The translations under genes were made by a program, and so were the position numbers. Positions 1 to 11,656 of a stretch of 64,000 nt of DNA are shown here, in pieces. Source of the stretch: Chrysoporthe austroafricana (Eukaryota; Ascomycota; Sordariomycetes; Diaporthales; Cryphonectriaceae). The stretch is taken from the NCBI GenBank assembly GCA_001051155.2, contig JYIP02000004.1:745576-809575 (forward strand). The letters run 5' to 3'. Below the pieces are notes generated by a model. It was not told where the DNA came from, ran no database searches, and saw only the letters and a list, made by a program, of their open reading frames with translations. The number at the start of each line of letters is the position of its first letter. Position 1 is the first letter of the stretch.

Positions 1-541
1 GGCTGACTTAGTCTGATAGCTGCTTGTGTTGGATCCGGAGAAGAGACTCCCACTAGAAGCCGTTCAAGAGCACCCATGGATCTTGAAGCACTGCGTGAAA
101 GGAGAGCGTGCTTCAAACCGAGAGAAATCGAAATGATCACGGAGGCTCACGGACATGGTCAAGACAGGCTCTGTTGAAGGCATTAACGATCGCATCAAGG
201 TGGTCCTTGAGGGCAAGAAGTGGATGATGGCGTTGTACACTTTACACATGTTTGGCGTTTGGTCACATGCCGTTGGGACGGCGGTCACGGGTCTTCAGGT
301 CAAGGGGCATTTCATTGCATTTTCAGCGTTTGCGGTTCTTTCCAGTCCGATCCTCTACTGTTATTCAGAAAAGCCGAGACCAAAGTCTGAAGGGGCGCAG
401 GACACAGCACGAGCAGAGCCACACGTCGGCTTCATGGACGATACTACCGTTTCTGAGAATACAACACCTGTTCAAGCGTTATAGTGTGGAGTGGTGGTAT
501 CATTGGTATCCTGCCTGTGTCGTGTCTATGTGTCTTGCGCC
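1..541. other. Left edge, no firm gene
   Basis: This stretch lies downstream of the ATP23 stop. A 109-residue plus-strand frame (155-484) has a short hydrophobic segment but matches no family I recognise, and no splice partner is visible. It may be the 3' end of a gene outside the window, or chance. Confidence 0.3.
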
Positions 542-1414
542 TCATCTGTATACCTCGTCGAACGGCCTGGTGTCCGAGAAACACGAATCCCACACCTCGT
601 TGACAACCTTGACCGCCTGCACATCGTCCTTGACCCATGGCCGTGCCATCATGGACTGCACCGCGCGCCGCCTGACGCAGTCCTGGAATTGTTCTGTGAG
701 CCTCCAGTTGCTTCTTGTCCAGAACTCCCTTGTGAACCTGCACTCGCCGCTCAGCATCGACGCTCGTATCTGCCCGACGTTAGCCATCAGCCCCAGGGCG
801 GCAGGCAATTAGAAACCCACCTCGGTACAGGCGGCCTGCTTCAGATCCCTCTGGCCCCTGAAGTCGACCTCGAACCTCAACTCGTCGTACGCATGCACCA
901 TCTCGTGCGACAGCACGTCCTCCAGGTGCGAGCGGCTCCGTATCTCGTTCGCGCAGACCAGGATGCCGTGGCTCGGCTCGAACCCACCACCCTGCCTCTC
1001 CACCTTCCCGTCCACCGTCAGCCGCGCGGGGCACCGGCGGCACAGCACGTTGGACGGGTCCATCTTGCGCCCGTGGTTGAGCTCGGCGATGCGGTCGTTG
1101 AGGAAGGTCACGGTCGGGCTGTAGGCGAAGAGCCAGTCGCGGAACTGCTCGCACCGCTCGACGTCGCGGGCCTCGTGGAGCCGATTGCGACTCTCGCGGT
1201 AGTGGAAGACGCCCTCCGGAGTCACGCGACCCGTGAGGATGTTGAAGTAGTTGATCCACCACTTGGTGGACGGGTCGAAGCCGGTCCGGGCGGGGTCGTT
1301 CTCGAGGTAGAGGCTGGGTCCCCGGGAGGATGTCTGTGAGGAGGAGGGTGAGGAGGAGGAGGAGGTTGTGGAGGGCGTCGAGGAGGGGGGAGTCGTCACC
1401 GAGGTTGAGGCCAT
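542..1414 (-). CDS. ATP23: Mitochondrial inner membrane protease ATP23
   Basis: Zinc metalloprotease of the mitochondrial intermembrane space, known to process the Atp6 precursor and to assist assembly of the ATP synthase Fo sector. Two exons: 1414-821 and 769-542, with a 51 bp intron (820-770, GTGGGT...CAG) that joins the conserved ACTE and IRAS segments in phase. The product is 273 aa, normal for the family. Residues 1-32 are Ser/Thr-rich and poorly conserved. The conserved core starts near the WWINYF stretch, with the CRRC cysteine pair near 125-128. The active site is HEMVH at 170-174, a HExxH zinc motif. The C-terminus has the family signature with GEC, CVRRRA and FDEVYR. The start is the first ATG of the open frame. 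Divergent from the glutamate 5-kinase gene. Family assignment is firm; only the N-terminal start is uncertain. Confidence 0.95.
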
Positions 1415-2205
1415 CGTGAGGGAGGGGCGGAATCAGCGACTGGGCGCCGAGTTCCCTTTCGCGGGCTGCGTTCGCGAGGGAGGGTGCACGAAAGAACCGT
1501 GTTCCTATATTGCCACCGCACCGAGAGGTAATACGGACGCGGTCGAAGTGCTCTCCAAAGTCAATTGCTGTGTAGTTGTGGCGAGACAGGTTGACGTCAA
1601 GGCCGTGATTTTGCGCCGGCGGGTCGGGGCGACGGCCGTGGACGGGTAGCTCACTACAGTACGCGCTGCCGTTGCCTGCGTTTAAAACGCATGCAATAAT
1701 ACCAGCAGCACTTCTTAGTCAGGCCGACCGGTGCCGGCTTCAACTCCAGGAGGCCCACCAGGAAAAAAAAGAGGAAGCCGGATTGTCACATTGCATTTGC
1801 GCCCTGCCAAGTCCCCCATGTCCACTGCCTGCAGTATTGCACTGACTCAAGGTCTCGAAGTGGATTAGCCACGCTCGACATTACGTCTTGGTGCTCTAAA
1901 GTGCCCTGATCAGCGATTATATTCTCAGAGCCGCCTGGCGGATCCCCCCAGGATGCCAAAATGGATCCCAGGGTCGAGTCACATTGTAAGGACATTTTCA
2001 CCAGTTTCTATATTTCCAAATACTTTGGATCTTCCTTCATGATACATCTTCAGAATATTTTATAAAAGGTCACCCTGTCAGCCCTTTACGAAATATCAAA
2101 CGGATTGCTTGATCGCATCACATTATCCTACCGGGCATGATCCAACTGGCCGTTGTGACGCAGCAGGTTCTCCCATAATACTAACATATCCACCCTTCGG
2201 CAGAC
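1415..2205. other. Divergent intergenic region ATP23 / glutamate 5-kinase
   Basis: A 791 bp region between two divergent starts, so it should hold both promoters. It contains a TGACTCA element at 1843, a TGACTC core on the minus strand at 1976-1981 and a TATAAAA at 2061, about 145 bp before the kinase ATG. No supported coding frame was seen. Confidence 0.5.
1843..1849 (+). promoter_or_regulatory. Putative CPC1/Gcn4-type site (TGACTCA)
   Basis: Perfect palindromic TGACTCA lies about 360 bp upstream of the glutamate 5-kinase ATG. A second TGACTC core is at 1976-1981 (minus strand). These match the known binding site of the bZIP activators Gcn4 (yeast) and CPC1/CpcA (filamentous fungi), which control amino-acid biosynthesis genes. 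Functional use here is inferred from the proline-pathway gene downstream. Confidence 0.45.
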
Positions 2206-3808
2206 ATGAAGAGCCACAGGTCGCTCGGCATAGTCATAAAACTTGGTGAGTCCACTCACCTCAATCCCTTCTCACCATCCTCCGCCCTCACTAACCCGCC
2301 CTGCAGGAACGTCTTCTATAGTGGACGAGAAGACCCACCAGCCCCTCCTCTCCAACCTCTCGCTCATAGTCGAGACCGCCCACAAGCTACGCGAGGATGG
2401 TCATCGCGTCGTCATCGTCTCCTCTGGCGCCATCGGCGTTGGCCTGCGGCGCATGGAGAGAGAGAGGCGGCCCAAGCATCTAGCCCAGCTCCAGGCGCTT
2501 GCCGCCATAGGACAGTGCCGGCTCATGAATATCTGGGACAGCCTGTTCAACCACCTGAAGCAGCCCGTGGCGCAGATCCTGCTCACCAGGAACGACATAG
2601 CAGATGTGAGTCGAGACCGTCCTGGCTGCACGACCGTTTTAGATGCATCATAAGAGGTGTGAGATGAATGAGCGGGCGGCTGACGGCGGGAGCATAGCGT
2701 TCGAGGTATCTGAATGCGCAGAGGACCTTCAATGAGCTGTTGGACATGGGCGTCATCCCCATCGTGAATGAGAACGACACCCTCGCCGTTTCTGAGATCA
2801 AGTTTGGTGACAACGACACGCTCTCCGCCATAACGGCGGCTATGGTTCACGCGGATCTGTTGTTCCTCATGACGGACGTGGACTGTCTGTATGACAAGAA
2901 TCCGCGGACGCACCCCGATGCCCAGCCTATCGAGGTCGTGGAGGACATCGGGGCTCTGCAGGCTGACGGTAAGCCCGCTTCCTGCTGTGCCCGTGGTCTC
3001 TCTTCGATGAAAAGCATGACTGACGCGGCAACCCTCCTCCCCAGTCTCATCCGCGGGCTCGGCCCTCGGGACGGGCGGCATGTCGACCAAGATCGTCGCC
3101 GCCCGCCTCGCCACCTCGGCAGGCGTCACGACGGTGATCACGCGCGCCTCGAACCCGGGCAACATCAGCAGGATCGCAGAGCACATCCAGGCCAGCAAGT
3201 CGCCGGCGTCGCTGCTCACGCGGGAGAACGGAGGCGTCGCCGCAGACCCCGAGGACCCGCTGGCGAGGTCCGCGGCCTCGCTGCAGAGCCTCGACCTCGC
3301 GGCGCGGCAGGCGGTGCCACTGCACACGCGCTTCCTGCCCTCCCTGCACCCCATACGCGACAGGTCCTTCTGGATCCTGCACGGGCTGAAGCCGCACGGC
3401 GACGTCTACATAGACCAGGGCTGCTACAAGGCGCTGCTGAACAAGGCCGGCCTCCTCCCCGTGGGCGTGGTGGACGTCGATGGGAACTTCTCCGGCCACG
3501 AGTGCGTCCGACTGTTGGTTGTCGAGAGGAGCAGTGCGGCAGACGCGGATGGTAGGTTGTGGCACGGCGAGCCGCAGGATGTTGGTCGGGCCATCATCAA
3601 TTACTCCTCCATGGAGATACTTCGGATCAAGGGACACCAGAGCAAGGAGATCGAAGGGCTGTTGGACTACGCCGACAGCGGGTACGTCGCGGAGCGGGAG
3701 CACGTCACGTTCTTTAGGAGGGAGAGCAGACCGCAGACGCCCACGCCCATGGGGCCGGGCACGGCGACGCCCGTGGTCGGCGTCGCGGAGTATGAGTCCA
3801 AGGCATAG
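2206..3808 (+). CDS. PRO1: Glutamate 5-kinase with PUA domain (proline biosynthesis)
   Basis: Catalyses ATP-dependent phosphorylation of L-glutamate to gamma-glutamyl phosphate, the first step of proline synthesis. Four exons: 2206-2245, 2307-2605, 2698-2968 and 3045-3808, giving 457 aa in frame throughout. Introns are 61, 92 and 76 bp with GT/AG borders. The amino-acid kinase fold spans about residues 8-270: [12 protein letters not shown] near the start, the nucleotide/substrate segment [13 protein letters not shown], then FGDNDTLSA and [12 protein letters not shown] domain covers about residues 330-430, as in ProB and many fungal enzymes, unlike plant P5CS fusions. The C-terminal 30 residues are Pro/Thr-rich. 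The first intron falls directly after the VIKLG start of the kinase fold, so the short first exon was chosen by splice frame. The gene converges on NIP7, with 182 bp between stops. Confidence 0.95.
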
Positions 3809-3990
3809 CGCCTATGCAGGCATCGAGGGCTATGAAGAGTGGCCCAGCTCATTGTGGTATCTAGACGGAAAGGTAGACGGTCCGCACGAGGGCCCTCTAG
3901 AAAAAGCAGACACGTGGTTTTTGAACTCCTGAACGCCCTCCATGATGCGATCGTCCTCCTCCTCATATAGCCTCTCCATTCTTCCCTTCC

Positions 3991-4736
3991 CTAGCCCGAT
4001 GCGAACAGGTTGTCTTCGTCCCGCAGGTACTCTCCGCAATCCGCCTGGCGGAACGCCACGACGCCCGTGGGGTCCAGCCGCCTCGCCTCGCTCGTCCCCC
4101 TCGCCGTGATGCCGAACCCCAGCGGCGTGTCGTTCATGCTGTACACCACGACGCCCTGGTGCTCGGGGCAGTCGTCGGACCACCGCCCAACGTGCGCCTT
4201 GACGATGTTGCCGCCGTAGAGGAACGGCATCTCGCCGTTGGGCTTGACCCAGATCTTGTAGCGGGCGTGCTCGGCGAGGATGGGGAGCGAGGTGATGTGC
4301 AGGCGGAACTTGCCCGTCTTGGTGAACTTGCCGAGGCAGATGCCGAGGGACGTCAGCTTCTCGCGCTCTGTACGCACGCCGGTGCCGCTGTCAGTAAGGC
4401 TAACTCCCACTTGTCTCCGGTGACGAATGGAGGAGACGAAGGTCCAAAGGGGGAGGAGACGCACCAATCGACACGGCCAGGTTCGCGATCGACAGCCTCA
4501 CATAGTACACACGATCCTTGTGTATCCGGAAGACATAGCGGTCTGCGTTCGGCGAGTCGTCGAGCGGCGCGATCAGGTTCTTGAGGGAGTTGCCGGTCTG
4601 TTTTGTATTGCGCACGGCATCAGCAAGTGCTCTCTTCTCATGTCCAGATCGCCAAGGGTATCATTTCGCAGTGACGTACATAGTGCGCCAGCTTCTGGAA
4701 AAGCGTCTGTGTCTCTGGCTCTGTGAGGGGACGCAT
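3991..4736 (-). CDS. NIP7: 60S ribosome biogenesis factor NIP7
   Basis: Nucleolar PUA-domain protein needed for 27S pre-rRNA processing and 60S subunit assembly. Three exons: 4736-4680, 4597-4465 and 4367-3991, giving 188 aa, close to the usual length of about 180. The start is the MRPLTEPET segment, matching the family N-terminus; an upstream ATG in the same open frame (4847) would add a non-conserved extension and was not used. The C-terminal PUA half contains LGKFTKTGKFRL, KPNGEMPFLYG, KAHVGRWSDD and FRQADCGEYLRDED, all diagnostic. Intron 2 uses the GTACAG acceptor; a nearer TGACAG acceptor breaks the frame. It lies head-to-tail downstream of eIF3a, 590 bp from that gene's stop. Both act in ribosome function, but co-regulation is not shown. 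Confidence 0.95.
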
Positions 4737-5325
4737 CTTGCCGGTGTTGCAAAGTGACTTCCTGCGCAGAAACCGGGCAAGTTCAAGGTTGGAGGGCGGA
4801 AAAAGTTCAGTGAGGTTCAGCCTCATCTTATCGATAAGCATAGACACGGTTCTCCGTATTTTACGCTAGCACTACGACGAGAATTGCATTTAGCATGCGC
4901 AATCGCTCTTTGCACAATAACTTTCAGGTCACTGTCGATGTCTGGTGCAGCACTCGCAGTGCCGACACTATCTCGCCTTTGAAGTGCATATTGGCCGTTA
5001 TAACACAAATTATCGTTTTGACACGATCCTGGACGTACTCCTAACCAGTACAAGTCAGAGATGCTCGCTCAACGGGATGTCTCAACTACCTGCGGATTAT
5101 CTGACAGATTGGCAATGCTATGATAAGAATCATCTGCTTATACCTTACGGCCAAACCATCTTCACGAGCAACAAGCTTGCCAGAGTATGTAGCAGGCCTG
5201 TGACTGACGAAAATTGTAATTCAGGTACCGGTTATGTTTCGTGAAACTACCCTCCGTTATTTCTACCTGCGAGACGCTACTTGACCACCTCGACCTGCAA
5301 AAGATCAAGTTCTGGACCAGACAAT
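4737..5325. other. Intergenic region upstream of NIP7
   Basis: 589 bp between the eIF3a stop and the NIP7 start. It should contain the eIF3a 3' UTR and the NIP7 promoter. It is less GC-rich than the flanking genes. No coding frame or repeat recognised. Confidence 0.5.
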
Positions 5326-8300
5326 CTATTTTCCTGCCTCCCTCAAATGCCGCGGCACCCACTTGCCGGGCGCACCAGACGCCTTCAAGGTCTCCTGAGG
5401 AGCATCTCGGCCAGCATCTCGTCCATTCTCGCCGCGACCAGAACCGGAACGACCCATGGCCGGAGGAGGTCCGCTGCGATCGGTAGAGCCACCGGCAGCA
5501 TTCTTGGCAGCTTCACGCTCACGCCAGCTGGGCTTGTTGCCGGCGAGTGCCAGGCGTGGCGGGCCAGATGGACGTTCGGCAGAGTCGGTGCGCTCGACAG
5601 GTGGTGGAGTAGGGCGGGAAGGAGGAGGAGCAGACGCTGCCTCAGCGCCACCCTGGCCCTGGGCCTGTGCCCTGGCAGCTTCTCGTTCACGCCAGCTGGG
5701 CTTGTTGCCGGCGAGTGCCAGGCGGGGTGGACCAGATGGACGTTCGGCAGAGTCGGTGCGCTCCATAGGAGGTCCAGCGGAACGCACGGGGATTGGACCA
5801 CGAGCACCCTCCCTTTCGGCCTTGCGGCGAGCAAGGGCCTCTTCCTCGCGACGAGCTTGCATGGCAGCCTTCTCCAGAGCCTCCTGGCGTTCCTGCTCGC
5901 GCTGAGCCTTGATACGTGCCATCTCCTCCCGGCGCTGGGCCTCCCGCTGCTCGCGCTCCTCCTTCTCGCGGGCTGCCTTCTCCTCCGCCTCGCGCAGGGC
6001 ACGCTCCTTCTCCTCCCGCTCCCGCTTCTCGCGCAGCTTCCTCTCGCGGAACTCTCTCTTCCGCTCGGCAATGGCCTTTTCCAAAGCACGGTCCGCCTCC
6101 CGTTGCCGTTTGTCGAAATCCTCACGGCGGCGCTCGTAGAGGCTCTGCTTGAACTCTTCATAATATGGCACAAGACGCTGTACGCGGTGCTTGAGCTCCA
6201 CATTCGCCTTGTGCTGCTGCTTCGAGGTGATGAGCTGCTCCTCCTTGCTCTTCTCATAAGCTGCGAGATCAGCAATGCGCTGTTTCTCGTAATCCTCACC
6301 TAGCTTCTTTGCTTCCTCTTTACGGAACGCGCGCTCAAGGTGATCAATCCTCTTGCCCGTGATCCGCAGCTTCTCGTTCACGTCATTCTTGACGCGCTCA
6401 AGCTGAGCCAGCTTCATCGCCCGGAGGCGGCTGCTGTCCAGGTTCGCGAGGTCCTCTTCCTCGATGCCAAGCGTCTTCGACTCAATCTTGAGCTCCTTCA
6501 TTGTGTTCTCCACCTCACGTCGGTGGATCTCCTGGCGCTCCTTCTCCAGTCGTCGAAGCTCACGTTCCTTCAGCTCCTGAGCCAGACGCTGGGCCTCGGC
6601 TTCTTGCAGCTGCTGCTCACGCAGACGCTTAGCATTGGCATTCTCGCGCTCAATGCGAGCCCTCAACTGAGAGACCTCCTCCTTGCGCTTCTGGATGATC
6701 TCCTTGCGTGCCATGATTTCCTTGTGCTCCTGTTCGGCGCCTGCCTTGGCACGGGCCAGGGCAGCCTGCCGAGCCTTAATGCGGTCCTCATTGAAGGTAG
6801 GGTCAATGTAATAGCAGGTGGTGTGTAGTGTCTTGAAAAGACGAGTCAACTGGGTGCGGACGATCTCCGAAGGTGTGCTCTGGAGTCTCTGAACGGAGCC
6901 GGCATCGGCCTCGGCAGAGCCTGCCGCAGAGCCGGAGCTGGCAGCCTTGGAAGAAGAGAAGATGTCACTGTCGAAGCTCAGAACGCCAGTGGCATGGTCC
7001 ATGCGGATGGCCAAGTCACCCTTCTTGTTACCATTCATGATGAACTTCTCAATAGTAGCACGAGACACTTGGAAAGGCTCGGGGAACTTGGCAAGGTTCT
7101 CGACATAGGCCAGATCAACCGTCTCGTACACCTGCGACAGCTGCTGGAAGAGGCGTGTCAGGATGACCTGCTGCAGAGGCAGGATGTATTTTTCCATCTC
7201 GGGGTCGGCGCCGATCTGTGTCAGGATCGGGGAAATCTTTTGGCAGATGGAAAGCGGGTGGAAATCAACCTCGAGGATATTGTACAGGTCGCGAATCTCA
7301 GGGCGGGCGCGGCGGAGAAGCTGCTTGGCACGAATGTCCTGGAACAGAGCAGCTCGGGTTGGCGCCTGCGTCATACCCAGCAGGTGGGTAAGACGGGAAT
7401 TCTTGTTCTTCCTGGCCTCATCGAAGTCTACCATTGCACCCCGAGAGCGCGTGGTGCTGATGACGGGAATGGACAGGGCTGACAGGAGGACAAATGATGC
7501 AGCCTTCTGCAGATCGGCCTCGGTGGCGGGCGGGTTATCAGACTTCTTGCTCTGGCCAGCGGCAACAAGGGTGGCGGACTGGCGTAGCAGCTGGTAGTAG
7601 CGGGACCAGGCTGCGGCGTGGAATAGGTAGTTCTCGCCGACGAGGAAGATACGGGTGAGCTTCTCGTAGTAGTTTGCCATCATGACGTTCTTGGGTGGGC
7701 GCTTGCTCAGGTTGAGAAGTGTGTGGATGTCCTCGACGCTGCGGAAAGCCTCCTGCCAGAGCTCCAGCTCAACAGCGACGTTAAGCTGCTGGAAGCGGGT
7801 CTCAAGGTGTCGCTGCAGGGTGTCTGGGTCGTTGAGGTTGATGGCGTGCATCTGCTGGGAATACTTGGCCGCGGTCTGCACATGGTTGCGAAGCAGCTCG
7901 CAGAGTCGGCGGAACTCGGTCTTGCGGGTGTACTTGAGGCAGAAGTCGAATGCCTGCGTAGCAGTGCTCTGGTAAAGGAGTTCGAGACGCGCATTGTTGC
8001 GGAGGATGTCGAGAACAGTACGGTAGGCTTCCCAGAGGAACTTGAGCCAAGGCGTGACGATGGCACGATCGGTACGGTCTTTGGACTGCTCGCCAGAGAC
8101 GGTGGCAAGGAGGATGGACTCAGGTGTCTCGCTGGCCTCGAGGTCGTCGACACCAGCCTCGCCGGCCGTAGCGTCGATGCTGGACTGGACCTCATCTGCC
8201 TTCTGCTGGGCGGCAGTGACCTTGTCTGCGGCGAGCTCGAGGAACTTCTTGAGGACCAGCTCAATGGTACCCACGTTGCTGTTCTGGGCGATGTTCTTGT

Positions 8301-8526
8301 ATTGGTACAGCGCGTCCTTGGTCAGCTTGCCCTTCTTCTGCTCGACGGACTGCTCGACGAGGAGGAGCATCACCGGCTCCAGCGATGCGATGGGGACATT
8401 TCGTGACCGCTTGGACGTGATGTGCTCGTGTAGGAGGGTCAAGGCCGCAGGGGCCTGGCCAACGCCGATGAGCTCATGGGCTCGCTTGAGGACGTTCTCA
8501 GGCTTCTGGTGGGGGGGAGGGGGCAT
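5326..8526 (-). CDS. TIF32: Translation initiation factor eIF3 subunit a
   Basis: Largest scaffold subunit of eIF3, which binds the 40S subunit and recruits mRNA and other initiation factors. Uninterrupted frame of 1066 aa with no intron, a normal length for fungi. The N-terminus ([16 protein letters not shown]) is the helical repeat region typical of eIF3a. The PCI domain spans about residues 380-515, where [13 protein letters not shown] precedes it. Residues about 580-890 are a long, highly charged Glu/Arg/Lys coiled coil rich in RERE and REKRE runs (spectrin-like region). The tail is Pro/Gly-rich and holds two near-identical modules starting near residues 922 and 978 (core [14 protein letters not shown]). 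The start is the first ATG, just after a C/G-rich leader. Identification is very secure. Confidence 0.97.
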   Translation of the reverse strand: MPPPPHQKPENVLKRAHELIGVGQAPAALTLLHEHITSKRSRNVPIASLEPVMLLLVEQSVEQKKGKLTKDALYQYKNIAQNSNVGTIELVLKKFLELAADKVTAAQQKADEVQSSIDATAGEAGVDDLEASETPESILLATVSGEQSKDRTDRAIVTPWLKFLWEAYRTVLDILRNNARLELLYQSTATQAFDFCLKYTRKTEFRRLCELLRNHVQTAAKYSQQMHAINLNDPDTLQRHLETRFQQLNVAVELELWQEAFRSVEDIHTLLNLSKRPPKNVMMANYYEKLTRIFLVGENYLFHAAAWSRYYQLLRQSATLVAAGQSKKSDNPPATEADLQKAASFVLLSALSIPVISTTRSRGAMVDFDEARKNKNSRLTHLLGMTQAPTRAALFQDIRAKQLLRRARPEIRDLYNILEVDFHPLSICQKISPILTQIGADPEMEKYILPLQQVILTRLFQQLSQVYETVDLAYVENLAKFPEPFQVSRATIEKFIMNGNKKGDLAIRMDHATGVLSFDSDIFSSSKAASSGSAAGSAEADAGSVQRLQSTPSEIVRTQLTRLFKTLHTTCYYIDPTFNEDRIKARQAALARAKAGAEQEHKEIMARKEIIQKRKEEVSQLRARIERENANAKRLREQQLQEAEAQRLAQELKERELRRLEKERQEIHRREVENTMKELKIESKTLGIEEEDLANLDSSRLRAMKLAQLERVKNDVNEKLRITGKRIDHLERAFRKEEAKKLGEDYEKQRIADLAAYEKSKEEQLITSKQQHKANVELKHRVQRLVPYYEEFKQSLYERRREDFDKRQREADRALEKAIAERKREFRERKLREKREREEKERALREAEEKAAREKEEREQREAQRREEMARIKAQREQERQEALEKAAMQARREEEALARRKAEREGARGPIPVRSAGPPMERTDSAERPSGPPRLALAGNKPSWREREAARAQAQGQGGAEAASAPPPSRPTPPPVERTDSAERPSGPPRLALAGNKPSWREREAAKNAAGGSTDRSGPPPAMGRSGSGRGENGRDAGRDAPQETLKASGAPGKWVPRHLREAGK
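5507..5765 (-). repeat. Direct duplication inside the eIF3a 3' coding region
   Basis: Two copies of about 85 bp, starting near 5511 and 5679 on the plus strand, with a 168 bp period (56 codons). They differ at only a few positions. They encode the duplicated [14 protein letters not shown]...KPSWRERE module in the disordered tail. Confidence 0.85.
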
Positions 8527-11279
8527 GCTGGGCAGCAGTCCCTCAAAAGGGATGGTGAGCGATGCAGGTGTGGAGGCTATCGATATCGATGAAGAGCTGT
8601 TGATGGACGGGTTCGCTCAAGCCTCGACACACGTTGCTGGAGTTCGGGCTCGGGCTGACGCAGGAAAAATCTCTGGGAGGTTTGCTGGCGGGCAGGAGTC
8701 AGACACGCAAAAAAGGCAGGCAGTGGGGCGGGACGAAAATGTGTGGTACTTGCCCGTCGTGTCCGCCTGGAATCTAGCGCGGGCCTAGTGCGGCCCAAGC
8801 GCCCGAAATCAGGTGACCTTGCTTTGGTAATGACAATCAGAAGGACAATCAAGAGTCGGCCAGGCGAGTAAACGAGCCTTTCCTGTCGAGGAGAGCCCAA
8901 AAATCCCGGCGACAAAGAGAGAAAGACGGCTGACCTGGTCCCCCGCGGCAATCAGATCCAAGTCTCTCTTGCTGAGGACGTGGGCGCGTCGAGGAGTCCC
9001 TTGCCAAATTGGGGGGGGGGGGGTTAGTGAGGAGGGTAGGAAGTTGACAAGTCTCAAGACAGAATTGAGGGGCATACCCCGCGGCTCGCATTCTGTCCGT
9101 TAAATCATAGTATTCGTATATAAGAATACTTGCTCTACCCAGTACTGCAGTCCAGTGTTTCATGCGTCAGACTCCGCCCTAGCCTTTTCAGTCTCGGCTG
9201 CCAGAATCAACCGTGGAGGAATGCACACCCAGAGGTCAGGCGATACGGGACAATATCTCCTCTGGCAATCTGCCCCAAGATCTCGGGTTGCAGTATAACC
9301 TGCAGCGGGATGATCGTTAGCAGGCGCCGCAGGGCACGCAGGGCCACCTGTTACAGGCCAACCGGAAGTTTGTCTTTTTTGCTGCTCTATTACTCCGGGT
9401 GACAGGACCAAACCAAACATTTGCAAATCGACACCTAGACCTGATACGGATCGAGGACCCCCACTATAAGAAACTCGGGATAAGAACCCCAAACAGGGCG
9501 TGTGAGACCTTGACGTGCTTTTACGTGCTTATCCTCCCGTCCGCCCAAGGCTCAGGCCGGAGACTTAGTTGATGTTCCAGACCTCGTCGATATCGAACAG
9601 GCCATGAGGGTCAGTGGACGCTCTCGAATCGGTCGCATCTCATTTCCGCACGGGGAAGGGCTGTGGGGACATAAGGTATTCGGGTGGGTTCCTGCCAGCA
9701 GAAATGGAAATGGAACTGCGCATCCAACCACAGGAGAGCGGCCTGTGAGGATGCTATTGACAGAGGACGGTATATGTCTGCATGACAAGGTAAGTGATGA
9801 TCGGCTACCTGGAGAGCCAGGAGCCTCCAAGATCTGGCGATATCCTCCCTGGAAGAACTTCTATATGCCTGCGTGGGTCAGATGTGATAGTGAGGACCTG
9901 AGGACAATTTCGTTGTCTGCAACCCTCGGAACCCTTGTCAGCAATAATATCAGACCGCCCCTGTCTTAGCCAATCCGAATTCACTGCTTGGTGTTTCTTG
10001 CAAATGGCCTGCAGCCCCTGGGTGCTGCTGGGCCTTTCTGCTGCTGCTGTCAGATGAAAGCTGGATAATTCCCTCCTGTCTTCTCTTCTCCATCTTTTCT
10101 CCTTTCCTCTCCCCCTCTCCCTCTGTCTGTCTGTGTGTGATTGTGTGTGTGTGTGTCTCTGCCTGGGTGCTTTGAGAACAAGAGAGGTGCATGACCTTCT
10201 GCCTGTCGACGACCCCGACTCCTGGATCCAGCCCAATCAATCCACTGTGCTGCGCATTGCACTGCGGAGCAAGGCCTGCCTGCTGGCGAACCTCGGAACA
10301 GAAGTACGGGTGCAAATCACACCGCCTGACAAAGCAGCCCCCCCACCCCCCAAGCTCCCCCAGAGGCAGCGAGAGACCAGCGGTTTCCAGGTACATAACC
10401 CCCCTGGCTAGCGCATCTGTCCATTGCTCGTTCCGACATTGCGGCTTACCATAGCAGGACTGCAGCACTACAAAGTACCACAGGGCCAGAGCACTGGTGG
10501 ACTGGGACGCTGGTCCTCTAGGTTCATCCCATCCCACCCCCATCCCATCCTTCCGGCAATCTGGGCACCTCGGCCACCCTACCATCGCCCTCCCTCCCTT
10601 GGCCTTCCTTTCCTCCCGACACCTGCGACGTGCGAGAGCCGTCGCCCACTCTGACCTCTTCATTCCCTCCTTTACATTCCAGCCCAACGGAAAGCAACCA
10701 TCCCCTCCTTCACCGACGAACGCAATTATCCTCATCGACCGATACGGTACCGAATCTAGGTTTCAATTGAACTGTAAGTTGGCTTATGTTTCTCACCCCT
10801 TGTGCACCTGCCCACTGCACACTGCCGCCCGGAAGCCAGAAAACCGTCGTCAATTGTCCCACCGCTGCGCTGCGCGGATACGCTCGCTCGTCACGCTCGT
10901 CAGACCTCGAAAGCACCTTGCCGATCCAGACACGACAAATCCACCTCTCGATCACGATCCCTTGGTCTCGTCCCATGTGGATGCCGGTCGACAGACAAAC
11001 TCGCCCTAGGCCCCGATTGACCGACCGGTCCCTCTGCCCTTCATTCCTCCATCTGCACCGTGACTGACCACCGCCATGTCTTCTCCCCAGCAGGACAGAG
11101 AACGAGAGCGTGACCGTCCTGCTCGCACCTTCATCCCTCGCTCGCCCACCGAGCCCGACCTCTCCGGCCACGTCCCTCCCTCCACAGATTCCAACGCCTC
11201 GCAGCGTTCCACGCACCACCCCAACGCCACCCACGACAACGCCTCGGAGGCCGACGACTCCACCAACCCCCCAGACAAC
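8527..11279. other. Gene-poor stretch and leader before the G-gamma gene
   Basis: 2.75 kb with only short unsupported frames. It should contain the eIF3a promoter and a long G-gamma promoter/5' leader, which becomes strongly C/T-rich from about 10.5 kb onward. It holds a G run near 9009-9023 and a TG-rich microsatellite at about 10131-10157. No gene recognised. Confidence 0.5.
10131..10157. repeat. TG-rich microsatellite
   Basis: Short run of (GTCT)n passing into (TG)n, about 27 bp, within the gene-poor leader region. Confidence 0.8.
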
Positions 11280-11656
11280 ATGCCTCAGTTCACCTCTCGC
11301 GATGTTGGCGACCCATCCCAGATCAAGAAGAACAAGCAGTCCATGGCCGACCTGAAGCTGCGCCGCCTGACAGAACTCAACAACCGCCTGCGCGAGGATC
11401 TGGAGCGCGAGCGCATCCCCGTCTCCCAGGCTAGCAAGAGGTGAGACGAGCCCGGAAGCACATGACGCAATGTCGACGTGTCTGTTGTTTTCTTTACAGG
11501 GGGATGTTCCTGTGCTGACAGCCCCTTGTGTGTAGCATTATCGCCTACTGCAACAGCACCCGGGACTACATGGTCCCCTCCGTCTGGGGTGTCGTTCCCA
11601 AAGGCGAGGATCCATACGCTCCCCAGCAGAGTGGTGGGTGCTGTGTGGTCATGTAA
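11280..11656 (+). CDS. gng-1: Heterotrimeric G protein gamma subunit
   Basis: Partner of the G-beta subunit; the dimer acts at the plasma membrane in mating, conidiation and virulence signalling in filamentous ascomycetes. Two exons: 11280-11440 and 11536-11656 (intron 95 bp), giving 93 aa, the normal length. It begins MPQFTSRDVGDP and carries the coiled coil MADLKLRRLTELNNRLREDL, then SIIAYCNSTRDYMVPSVWG, as in Neurospora GNG-1. The C-terminus GGCCVVM ends in a CaaX box: Cys90 should be farnesylated, and Cys89 is a likely palmitoylation site. The short start was chosen because it matches the conserved family N-terminus. The frame stays open back to another ATG at 11076 in good context, which would add 68 Ser/Pro-rich residues. 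Confidence 0.93.

Noticed and set aside
491..1339. 282-codon plus-strand frame
   Set aside because: Antisense shadow of ATP23, whose minus-strand frame has the HExxH motif and family signature.
4368..4464. Alternative acceptor (TGACAG) for NIP7 intron 2
   Set aside because: It shifts the frame before the conserved SLGICLGKF segment; the GTACAG acceptor keeps it.
5281..6303. 340-codon plus-strand frame
   Set aside because: Antisense shadow of the eIF3a coiled coil; Leu-rich because it complements Glu/Lys codons.
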